Source: CAZXYS01 sp964645005
GTDB taxonomy: Bacteria; Bacteroidota; Ignavibacteria; Kapaibacteriales; UBA2268
Reading direction: 5' to 3'
DNA: 37,172 bases
Assembly: GCA_964645005.1 (NCBI GenBank)
Contig: CAZXYS010000038.1
Coordinates: 1 to 37,172 of the forward strand
Both the position numbers and the translations under genes were made by a program. The notes under the pieces are model-generated. The model worked only from the letters and a program-made list of their open reading frames with translations, was not told where the DNA came from and made no database searches. This document shows, one piece after another, positions 1 to 8,043 of this stretch (position 1 is the first letter of the stretch; each line of letters opens with the position of its first letter).

Positions 1-75
1 TTTGACGGAAAAAGACATTACTAAATCGGAATTTAGTAATGAGGAGGGTGGATAAACGGTATATTTTCCCGTCAA
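1..75. repeat. Nested inverted repeats at the left edge
   Basis: Bases 16-26 and 31-41 form a perfect 11-bp stem with a CGGA loop (CATTACTAAAT against ATTTAGTAATG). An outer pair at 2-12 and 64-75 (TTGACGGAAAA against TTTTCCCGTCAA) pairs over 11 bp with one bulged C. Together they could fold into a forked structure or mark a small palindromic element. No T-run follows, so this is not a standard intrinsic terminator. The window edge cuts off whatever lies to the left. Confidence 0.4.
2..55 (+). CDS. Possible 3' end of an upstream gene (17 residues)
   Basis: The second plus-strand frame is open from the window edge and reads LTEKDITKSEFSNEEGG before a TAA at 53-55. The hydrophilic, charged composition is what a protein tail often looks like, but 17 codons are too few to be sure. 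Another frame also reads out (FDGKRHY, stop at 22-24). An 11-bp inverted repeat at 16-41 lies inside this stretch, which argues partly against coding. No function can be assigned. Confidence 0.22.
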   Translation: MTEKDITKSEFSNEEGG

Positions 76-193
76 TTATTACAACCGCCAAAACAACTAT
101 GAGGAAATAAAAAACCAATAACTCGTTTAAATAGAAAAATCATTATGATATTAATTAAAACTTAAACCATTTTAACAAAAAAAAGGGGAAGAT

Positions 194-610
<417 letters not shown>

Positions 611-620
611 TATTCTTTAG

Positions 621-649
621 ATGTGCCACACGTTACAGGTGTGGCACAT
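621..649. terminator. Perfect 11-bp hairpin after yjbQ
   Basis: ATGTGCCACAC at 621-631 pairs perfectly with GTGTGGCACAT at 639-649 around a 7-nt loop, ten bases after the yjbQ stop. There is no T-tract after it, so it may be a 3'-end stabilising hairpin or a bidirectional palindrome rather than a classical intrinsic terminator. Confidence 0.5.
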
Positions 650-674
650 CCAACTTAACCTGCCATACTGCTTC

Positions 675-715
675 CCAAATTCCGAGACTGTGTGAAAACG
701 AGTCTCAGAAATTGG
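675..715. repeat. 15-bp imperfect palindrome between convergent genes
   Basis: CCAAATTCCGAGACT at 675-689 pairs with AGTCTCAGAAATTGG at 701-715 with one mismatch and one G-T pair around an 11-nt loop. It sits between the convergent yjbQ and SDR genes and could serve as a terminator for the minus-strand gene or be a copy of a dispersed palindromic repeat. Confidence 0.4.
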
Positions 716-813
716 ATATTTATTTAGATTTGTCAAATATTTTGTCATAGTATTTTTATAAATTCAAAAATTTATCTCAGCAGTAATAAGATAGTTTTCT
801 ATAATTTTATTAT

Positions 814-1581
814 TTACAGCGTCAGATTTACCGCGCCGCCGTCCACGACGATACTCTGTCCCGTGATATAAGCCGCCGCCGGCATACATAAATACGCCGC
901 CAGCCCTGCTGCATCTTCCGGATTGCCGACACGTCCCAGAGGGGTTTGGGCGAGTATCTTCCTGAGTTTCTCACTGTCTTCGAGGACTATGGTTGTTAGA
1001 GGCGTGCGGATGTACCATGGCTCGATGCAGTTAACGCGGATACCGTCAGGTCCCCACTCGCAGGCGAGATATTTTGTGAGCTGCGTGAGGGCTGCTTTTG
1101 CCGAGGCATAGGGCGCGCCGGTTCTCACCGTCCTCATGCCCGCAACCGAGCCAATGTTAACAATGCTTGCGCTGTCAGAGTCTTTCAGCAGTGGATAAAA
1201 TCGGCGGGATAATTCAAATGCAGACTGATGGTTGGTTTTCATCAGGAACTCATATTCCTCAGTTGAATATTCGGTGGTTTTCTTGCGGATATTCGTGCCT
1301 GCATTATTTACAAGAATATCCAGCACCGCCCAATTATTTTCAATAAATTCATATAGTTTGCCTATGTCATTGCTGTCGGTTGCATCCGCCTGCAAACCGC
1401 TTGCATCATATCCTTTGTCTTTCCAGTCTTTTACGCATTTATCAATATCGGCTTGCGTCCGCGCAGTTATCACTACTTCTGCGCCGAGTGACAGAAATTC
1501 ATCGGCGATAGCTTTGCCTATCCCTTTGGTTCCGCCTGTAATAAGTGCCTTCTTATTTTCGAGATTCCAACGATTTTGCAT
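814..1581 (-). CDS. SDR family oxidoreductase (tropinone-reductase-like)
   Basis: A classical short-chain dehydrogenase/reductase of 255 residues, the family's usual size. Visible features are the Rossmann dinucleotide motif TGGTKGIG (15-22), an arginine after the second strand (R41) that often goes with NADP(H) use, NNAG (92-95), and the catalytic set N117, S145, Y158 and K162 (YASAK). The block EPWYIRTPL (187-195) is typical of the tropinone-reductase-like branch shared by bacteria and plants. The substrate cannot be read from sequence; a keto/hydroxyl group on a small molecule is expected. It lies 120 bp downstream of the permease in the same direction, so the two could share a transcript. 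No clear ribosome-binding site precedes the ATG. Confidence 0.9.
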   Translation of the reverse strand: MQNRWNLENKKALITGGTKGIGKAIADEFLSLGAEVVITARTQADIDKCVKDWKDKGYDASGLQADATDSNDIGKLYEFIENNWAVLDILVNNAGTNIRKKTTEYSTEEYEFLMKTNHQSAFELSRRFYPLLKDSDSASIVNIGSVAGMRTVRTGAPYASAKAALTQLTKYLACEWGPDGIRVNCIEPWYIRTPLTTIVLEDSEKLRKILAQTPLGRVGNPEDAAGLAAYLCMPAAAYITGQSIVVDGGAVNLTL

Positions 1582-1701
1582 AGAGATTTGACTTTTTAAA
1601 AAATGTTTACGATTCTTCTTAAAACTTTAACCTTTAACCTATTTCCCAAATGACTAACACTCAAAGGTGGATAAAATTCATTTTATTGAAAAAATCCCGA
1701 A

Positions 1702-3792
1702 TTAACCCAAATACTTCATTTGCATCTCTTGCAGCCCTCTTGAGTCGCCTATAATAGTCAGCCGGTCGCCTTCCTGAAGGACGGTTTCGCCTTTTGGGAC
1801 GATGGTATGCTTGTCACGGCGCAGCATAGCTACGAGGCAGCCGGGCGGTATCTTGATTTCCTTAAGTGCATGACCAATGAAGTCTTTCGTATTATTTTGC
1901 GAGTCAATTGTTAAGGATAAAAAGCGCTCGTCTCGCAGCAGCAGTTCTTTCAGATCCTGCTCTGTATTTGCGTTCAGCCATTCCTCGTAGAATGAGACTT
2001 CCTCGAGGCGTCCCGCCAGCCTCGCCAGGATGCGCAGATGCTGCGTGGGATCGTCTTCCGGGCTGATAAGGAAAAATATTCCGTGGACGTTTTGCGTATC
2101 TTCTTGATAATCCAGATCGGGATTGTTGAAATTCAAGTCCACGCCTTGCTTCACCCGCACGAGAACCATTTCCGCCTGCCGGATTCCTCTGGTTTTGAAG
2201 TGGGGCAGCGCTACATCGTGAGTGACTGGCGTATTGCCGATTCTCGTCCCCTCGATGAACCTGTTATAAATTTCCTGTTGGGTTAGTGGAATAAACTGGC
2301 ACAGCCAATCGGACACCCTGTCAACGATTCCCTCGAAGTCAATGCTTCCCTTCAGATCGAGGAAAATACTACGGGTGATGATCTCATCGAATGGATCCTC
2401 ATCTCGCAGTCCTTTTTCTTTCAGGATTCCGCGGAATTCCCTCTCTAAGCCTTCGTATCTGCCTCTGCCGAGTCTTTCGAACACGTGGTATATCGCGCCG
2501 GTCCTGATAACCCGTTTCCTTGCATAATAGAAATACCAGACAACGCCTACCACAATCAGTGCCAGAGAGAATAGCGAAGTCAGAATTCCCATTTCATAAA
2601 TAATCCAAAAAGAAGTCAATATGCCGAAAATCTGCATCCATGGGTACAGAGGTGAACGATACCCCGGATCATAAGATTCAATCTTACTTTCTCTGATGAC
2701 AATTACCGAAAAGCAGACCAGCGAGAACATCAACAGTTGGAATGCGCTTGCCAGCTTGGCAATTTTCATTGGGTCGAGAACTATAAGAAAGGTAATGATT
2801 GTGCCCACAGTAATTATCAAGGAATAGAACGGGGTGCCTTTATTACTCATTCTTGTAAGAAAGGCGGGCAGAATGTGGTCGCGGCTCATCGCCAGCGGAT
2901 AGCGGGAAGCGCTTAGAGTGCCGGCATTCGCTACGGAAATAAAGGCAATTATGGCAGCTATTGACAGCATGACGGTTCCAATATGCCCCAGTGTTCGCTC
3001 GGCAGCATCAGCAACGGGTGTCAGGCTGGTTACAAGTTCATCCATTGGAATTACACCCACCATCACTGCCGTGCCGAGCACATATATTAACAGCGCTGTT
3101 GCCATAGATAATATGACACCCCGCGGCAGGCTTTTTTCAGGATTGTTGACTTCTTCGGACAAACTTGCTACATTTGTTATACCTACATAACTAATATATA
3201 CCAGTCCCACGGTTGCGGCTATGGAATGTACACCGTGATCAAATATAGTTGTGAGCTTTTCTGTTTGGATTTCTGGTACGCCCGTAAAAATGAAAAAAGC
3301 GAGAATGCTGAGTAAGAATATAACCAAAATTACCTGTAATTTCCCGCTTTTCTTAGCACCAAAATAATTTAGGACGCCAATGACCAGCGCCAGAACTATA
3401 GCTACGGGAAGAATGTTCAATTTTGGAAAAAATACTACGATATACGCGCCTATCCCAATAAGCGCAAATGACACTTTCAAAAGCAGCGCCAGCCAGGTTC
3501 CGACACCGCCGATTGTTCCGAAAAGGGGTCCCAGTGTTCTGTCCAGAAAGAAATATATTCCGCCGGCGCGTGGAAAGGCGGTGGAAAGCTCGATAATGCT
3601 TACTACCGCAGGTATCAATGGCAGCGCCGCCAGCAGGTAAGCCAGCACGAGTCCTGTGCCGGCTTGCTTGGCTGCAAGTCCGGGCAGCAGGAAGAATCCG
3701 GCGCTCAACGTGGTTCCCGTTGCGATCGCGTACACGTCGAACAATCGAAGTTCTTTCTTTAAGCCGCCGCCTTTTTTACTGTCTGCTGCCAT
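1702..3792 (-). CDS. APC-family amino-acid permease fused to PTS EIIA and RCK_C domains
   Basis: From the ATG at 3792 the product is 696 residues. Residues about 10-425 form an APC-superfamily transporter with around twelve membrane segments, including the TM1 region ATGTTLSAGFFLLPG and a conserved SEEV..PEKSLPRG loop. Residues about 472-620 are a PTS EIIA (mannitol/Ntr type) domain with the phospho-acceptor histidine in ALPH (H531). Residues about 630-695 are an RCK_C (TrkA-C) domain ending ..EGDRLTIIGDS. The obvious reading is an amino-acid importer or exchanger gated by PEP-dependent phosphorylation and/or a small ligand. The frame stays open upstream to a GTG at 3865-3867, adding 25 basic residues; the ATG was preferred because the permease homology starts just after it. 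Neither start has a clear ribosome-binding site. Confidence 0.85.
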   Translation of the reverse strand: MAADSKKGGGLKKELRLFDVYAIATGTTLSAGFFLLPGLAAKQAGTGLVLAYLLAALPLIPAVVSIIELSTAFPRAGGIYFFLDRTLGPLFGTIGGVGTWLALLLKVSFALIGIGAYIVVFFPKLNILPVAIVLALVIGVLNYFGAKKSGKLQVILVIFLLSILAFFIFTGVPEIQTEKLTTIFDHGVHSIAATVGLVYISYVGITNVASLSEEVNNPEKSLPRGVILSMATALLIYVLGTAVMVGVIPMDELVTSLTPVADAAERTLGHIGTVMLSIAAIIAFISVANAGTLSASRYPLAMSRDHILPAFLTRMSNKGTPFYSLIITVGTIITFLIVLDPMKIAKLASAFQLLMFSLVCFSVIVIRESKIESYDPGYRSPLYPWMQIFGILTSFWIIYEMGILTSLFSLALIVVGVVWYFYYARKRVIRTGAIYHVFERLGRGRYEGLEREFRGILKEKGLRDEDPFDEIITRSIFLDLKGSIDFEGIVDRVSDWLCQFIPLTQQEIYNRFIEGTRIGNTPVTHDVALPHFKTRGIRQAEMVLVRVKQGVDLNFNNPDLDYQEDTQNVHGIFFLISPEDDPTQHLRILARLAGRLEEVSFYEEWLNANTEQDLKELLLRDERFLSLTIDSQNNTKDFIGHALKEIKIPPGCLVAMLRRDKHTIVPKGETVLQEGDRLTIIGDSRGLQEMQMKYLG

Positions 3793-4619
3793 ATAGTATC
3801 TATGTTTAAATTTTGTTACTCTAAGATTCCTTTGAGTAACGGCTAATTTTATTAATGATTTTATCACTGAGATTGTTTAACTTATTATCAATATAATAAA
3901 AGATTTTGTTTAAAAGAATAAAAATTTTTGATCGGGTTTAATGATTTTACAGTACAACAATATTTTATGCGAGAATAGTAAAAATATCAGATAATAAAAA
4001 TTCGAATTTTTATAATATCTTAACGAAAACTTCAAAATGTGTAGAAATCTTAACTTTTTTTATCTCAAAAGAATGTAAAAAAAATTTAAAAACAACAGCC
4101 TTGACAGACTTTTTGTTAACAAGCGCCCAAAAGTTTCCCACATCGTTTTCCACAATATTGATTAAATGTTGAAAAACTATCGAATTAAACGTAGTCTAAA
4201 AATTTAATTTGTTTCTTTTTTTATACATAATTCTAATTATAATAAATAAAAATTTATATTTGCAATAAAATCAATGAATTAGGCGTATTAAAGAATATTC
4301 ATTTTTATTTGTATTGGCTAAAAAATAAATTAAACTATTGAAATTAATACATGTTTTTGAGATAATATTGTATATATATTTTTTTAAAAAAAATCGAAAA
4401 GTAGAAAGTTTTCCACATATTTATAAATTTTGAAGTATCTAATTTTATGACAAATATACATTTTTTAAACTCAATTTATTTTTTTATTTCAAACTTAACT
4501 GATAAATTATAAAAAGTTATCATTGAAAAGTAAGTTTCATTAAAAATTTCCGGTGAATCTGGTTCTTACATTTAAAATCCATAAATTAAAATATTAAAAA
4601 ACTGAAATCTGTATTAAGG
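3793..4619. other. Long, very AT-rich divergent intergenic region
   Basis: About 830 bp with no convincing gene between the divergent permease and acyltransferase genes. It is very AT-rich by eye, with many A/T homopolymer runs and no long hairpin. It holds TTTCCCACA at 4134-4142 and TTTTCCACA at 4146-4154 and 4409-4417, which resemble DnaA boxes, and TTGACA at 4101-4106 without a good -10 partner. The two divergent promoters must lie here, but I cannot place them reliably. Confidence 0.6.
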
Positions 4620-5780
4620 ATGAATAATACGATATCACCACCCCAACAATATATATCTCAGCGGCTTGCAGCCCTTGACCTGGCAAGGTTCTTAGCTATG
4701 GTGATGATGATCCAGGGACATACCATCTATGCTCTTGGCTCGCCGGATCTTGTGAATATCGAGGTATTTCCGTGGAATGTCTGGCATTTTCTGCGGGGGT
4801 TCACTGCGCCGGTGTTTCTGACTGTTTCCGGCGCTGTGCATGTTTTCGCCAATAAACGCCAGGAAGACGGAACGCTTCGAAATCGGGTCGTTTCCCGCCG
4901 AATAAGAATAGCTTTACTGCTTATAATCATTGGTTACGTGCTGGCATTTCCGGCTTCTACGATTTACGATGCTTTTTTTGTGCCGCCGGAACGATGGGCT
5001 GTTTTCTTCCGGGTGAATATTCTGCATTTGATTGGTATCACGCTGCTTTTTCTGCTAATTTTCTTCCTCGTTACCCGCACAGATAAATCACTGAGAATAT
5101 TATCTCTTATAGCCGGAATATTAGTGATCTTCTTCACCCCCTTTGCTAAAACTGTTGACTGGTTCTCAATTTTGCCGGAAGGGATAGCGGCTTATTTCTC
5201 TGAAGAGCATGGTTCGCTCTTCCCTATTTTTCCGAATTCCGCCTATGTCTTTCTCGGAACAACATTCGGTACTCTTCTGAAGAAGATACCAACAGAGAAT
5301 AGAACTGATTTCCTTCTGAAATGGGGTATTCCCATCGGCGCTGTATTTCTGATCATAGGTTATGGTTTTGCGCCGTATCAATATCTCTTCAGTTTTGAGC
5401 ATTATGATTTACAGGCGGCAAATTTCGCAATAATTTTTAAACGTATAGGCTTTGTTTTCGTAGGATTGTCGGTGGTTTCGGCAATCTATAAAATGACAAA
5501 AGGGCTTTCAGCTTACTATACAATTTTCGGCAGGCGGGCGCTTTTTATTTACATAGGACATTTGATCCTTATCTATGGAACACCTATTTTCCCGAGTCTG
5601 CACAAGTTATATGCTAAATCCCTCGATCTGGGACAGGTACTTCTTTGCGTTATTGGTGTGGAACTTTTAACTATAGCAATGGCTTATTCTTATGATACCT
5701 GCGTCAGGAAGTACCCGAATTCCATAAGGTTATTCAGGATAATCATTGCGGCATATCTCATTTATGTATTATTTTTCTGA
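4620..5780 (+). CDS. DUF1624 / HGSNAT-like membrane acyltransferase
   Basis: The 386-residue protein has around ten hydrophobic segments. It opens with RLAALDLARFLAMVMMIQGH and then FLRGFTAPVFLTVSGAV (residues about 58-74), the pattern of the DUF1624 / heparan-alpha-glucosaminide N-acetyltransferase family. Relatives move an acetyl group from acetyl-CoA across the membrane onto sugars, so modification of a cell-surface or periplasmic glycan is likely here; the histidine in QGH (H34) is a candidate catalytic residue by analogy. It is the first gene of a plus-strand series and is followed after 85 bp by a sugar-oxidoreductase fusion, which suits a glycan role. AAGG lies immediately before the ATG. 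The substrate is unknown. Confidence 0.75.
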   Translation: MNNTISPPQQYISQRLAALDLARFLAMVMMIQGHTIYALGSPDLVNIEVFPWNVWHFLRGFTAPVFLTVSGAVHVFANKRQEDGTLRNRVVSRRIRIALLLIIIGYVLAFPASTIYDAFFVPPERWAVFFRVNILHLIGITLLFLLIFFLVTRTDKSLRILSLIAGILVIFFTPFAKTVDWFSILPEGIAAYFSEEHGSLFPIFPNSAYVFLGTTFGTLLKKIPTENRTDFLLKWGIPIGAVFLIIGYGFAPYQYLFSFEHYDLQAANFAIIFKRIGFVFVGLSVVSAIYKMTKGLSAYYTIFGRRALFIYIGHLILIYGTPIFPSLHKLYAKSLDLGQVLLCVIGVELLTIAMAYSYDTCVRKYPNSIRLFRIIIAAYLIYVLFF

Positions 5781-5865
5781 GAAATTATTTTGTAAATTAG
5801 AAATAACCACCTAATTTATTAATTTTGCACAAATTTTATTAATAAATTGATAAATAAATAGGTTC

Positions 5866-8007
5866 ATGCTTCAGGTCGTACAACATCAAAAGACCGGCGA
5901 AATACAGACGCAGGAATTCCCGGCGCCAAACTGCCCGCCGGAAGGTATCCTAGTCAGGACGGCATATTCCCTCATAAGCGCCGGCACAGAGAAAACATCC
6001 GTAACGACTACCCAATCCTCGCTGCTTGAGCGAGCCAGGAAACAGCCTGATCAGGTTAAGCAGGTTCTTGATTTCATCAAAAAAGAAGGGATGAAATCAA
6101 CCATCCGGCGGGTGCGATCAACTCTCGATTCCTACAAAACGCCGGGGTATAGCGCCGCGGGGACAGTTATAGAATCCCGCTGCGCAAATTTCTCGCCGGG
6201 CGATAGAGTTGCCTGCGCCGGCGCGAATATAGCCGTCCATGCTGAATTATTGGCTGTTCCAAAAAATTTAGCAGTTAAGATTCCTGATGAAGCAGCTTTC
6301 GAAGATGCAGCCTACACAACCGTAGGAACGATTGCCATGCAGGGCGTCCGGCAGGCTGATGTACGGCTTGGCGAGACAGTTGCTGTGATAGGCTTGGGAC
6401 TTATCGGTCAGATAACCGTCATGCTGCTGAAGGCTTCCGGCTGCAAAGTTGTAGGCTTGGATATTGATGAGTCGCTGTTTAATCGCTCGAAACATAGCGG
6501 CTGCGATGCTGTCTATCCCAGCAGTTTCGAATCGGTGAATGAAATTACCGGCTTTACGCGAGGCTTAGGTTGTGACGGTGTTATCATCACTGCCGGGACA
6601 AGCTCAAATATGCCTGTGGAACTGGCAATCGAGCTGGCGCGGAAGAAGGGGAAGATTGTCATTGTCGGCGCAGTCAGTATGAATCTGCCGCGCCCGACTT
6701 TTTACAAAAAGGAGCTGGATGTGCGCATCTCGAGCAGCTATGGTCCCGGACGCTACGACAATGATTACGAAGAGCGGGGCATCGACTATCCGCCTGCCTA
6801 CGTGCGCTGGACGGAAAACCGCAATATGCAGGCATTCATTGACATGATCCGGCTCGGGAAAATTGACATTAAAACCCTTACGACACATACTTTCAAAATA
6901 AATGAAGCCCAAAAAGCTTACGACCTTATTACAGGCAAAGGCGAAGAGCCATATCTCGGAATTTTACTTGAATACCCGGAACGAAATGAAGAACTCAAGC
7001 GCACTATCACAATTAGTGAGAAGCATGAACCTAAAAGCACTGTCAGGATAGGCTTTGTCGGCGCGGGGAAATTCGCACAGAATTTCCTGCTGCCGCCGCT
7101 TAAAGAAGAGGGAGTTGATTTCATTGGTGTTTCAACTACATCGCCTGCGAATGCTCAGACTGTGGCGAGGCAGTATGGCTTCCGGTCTGCGGCGACGGAT
7201 TCTTCCGAATTAATTAGTAATCCCGATATCAACACAGTTTTCTGTGCAACACGCCACGATACCCACGCAAAATATGTTATCGAAGCGGTAAAAGCCGGCA
7301 AACCGGTTTTCGTAGAGAAACCGCTGGCTGTCAATATCAACGAATTGCGCGAGATAGAGAATGCGGCGCAAGGAAAAGATTCTCGCATAATGGTCGGCTT
7401 TAACAGGCGATTTTCGGGCAGCTTTAGAGCTATTGCGGATTTCTTTCAGAATTCGGCGGGTCCGAAATCTATGATCTATCGCGTGAATGCAGGCGCTATC
7501 CCGCCGGATCACTGGATACAATCGCCCGAACACGGCGGCAGGATAATCGGCGAAGCCTGCCATTTCATTGATTGTATGGTATATCTGACCGGTTCGCTGC
7601 CGGTGCGGGTTTTTGCGGAATCTGTCTCGACGGAAAAGTACAGATATACCCGCGATATTGTCACAATAAATATTAAATTTGCGGACGGCTCGACGGGGAC
7701 TGTCCATTATTTTGCTAATGGTGATAAATCCGTCCCGAAGGAATACTGCGAGTTATTCTGCGACCAGAGTACTGCGATAATGCATGATTTCAGAAAAGTA
7801 GAGTTCCACCGCGGCGGCAGTCTGAAGAAGAGCTTCTTCAAAGGCAGGAAGGGGCATTCGGAAGAAGTAAAGGCATTTATCAAAGCTGTAAAAGCCGGCG
7901 GCGCAATGCCCATAAGCTTCGATGAAATAAGGGCGGTCACTCTGGCGGCATTCGCAGCGGAAAGATCTCTCGCCACCGGATTGCCTGTAAATCCGGCGGA
8001 ATTATAA
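5866..8007 (+). CDS. Bi-domain oxidoreductase: MDR alcohol-dehydrogenase-like plus Gfo/Idh/MocA
   Basis: A 713-residue fusion of two NAD(P)-dependent dehydrogenases. Residues 1-375 are a medium-chain dehydrogenase: SLISAGTEK (35-43), PGYSAAG (93-99), SPGDRVAC (110-117) and the Rossmann motif IGLGLIGQ (175-182). The usual zinc-ligand pattern is not evident. Residues 393-713 are a Gfo/Idh/MocA domain: IGFVGAGKFAQ (395-405), the EKP motif (484-486, with catalytic-type K485) and EACHFID (563-569, H566). This architecture is well known in bacteria and is usually found in capsule, O-antigen and exopolysaccharide gene clusters, where it probably interconverts keto and hydroxy sugars. AGG lies six bases before the ATG. 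It is followed after 36 bp by the GH2-like gene. Confidence 0.88.
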   Translation: MLQVVQHQKTGEIQTQEFPAPNCPPEGILVRTAYSLISAGTEKTSVTTTQSSLLERARKQPDQVKQVLDFIKKEGMKSTIRRVRSTLDSYKTPGYSAAGTVIESRCANFSPGDRVACAGANIAVHAELLAVPKNLAVKIPDEAAFEDAAYTTVGTIAMQGVRQADVRLGETVAVIGLGLIGQITVMLLKASGCKVVGLDIDESLFNRSKHSGCDAVYPSSFESVNEITGFTRGLGCDGVIITAGTSSNMPVELAIELARKKGKIVIVGAVSMNLPRPTFYKKELDVRISSSYGPGRYDNDYEERGIDYPPAYVRWTENRNMQAFIDMIRLGKIDIKTLTTHTFKINEAQKAYDLITGKGEEPYLGILLEYPERNEELKRTITISEKHEPKSTVRIGFVGAGKFAQNFLLPPLKEEGVDFIGVSTTSPANAQTVARQYGFRSAATDSSELISNPDINTVFCATRHDTHAKYVIEAVKAGKPVFVEKPLAVNINELREIENAAQGKDSRIMVGFNRRFSGSFRAIADFFQNSAGPKSMIYRVNAGAIPPDHWIQSPEHGGRIIGEACHFIDCMVYLTGSLPVRVFAESVSTEKYRYTRDIVTINIKFADGSTGTVHYFANGDKSVPKEYCELFCDQSTAIMHDFRKVEFHRGGSLKKSFFKGRKGHSEEVKAFIKAVKAGGAMPISFDEIRAVTLAAFAAERSLATGLPVNPAEL

Positions 8008-8043
8008 ATTTGAAATTAATAAACGCTTTTAACAGAGGATCAA

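Noticed and set aside
3793..3867. 25-residue GTG-started extension of the permease
   Set aside because: Starts with GTG without a ribosome-binding site, is highly basic, and precedes the usual APC N-terminal region; kept only as an alternative start.
4101..4106. TTGACA as a sigma70 -35 box
   Set aside because: No TATAAT-like hexamer at 16-18 bp, and FCB-group promoters generally use a different consensus.
7210..7707. 165-aa minus-strand frame
   Set aside because: Antisense to the Gfo/Idh domain of the bi-domain oxidoreductase; no motifs.
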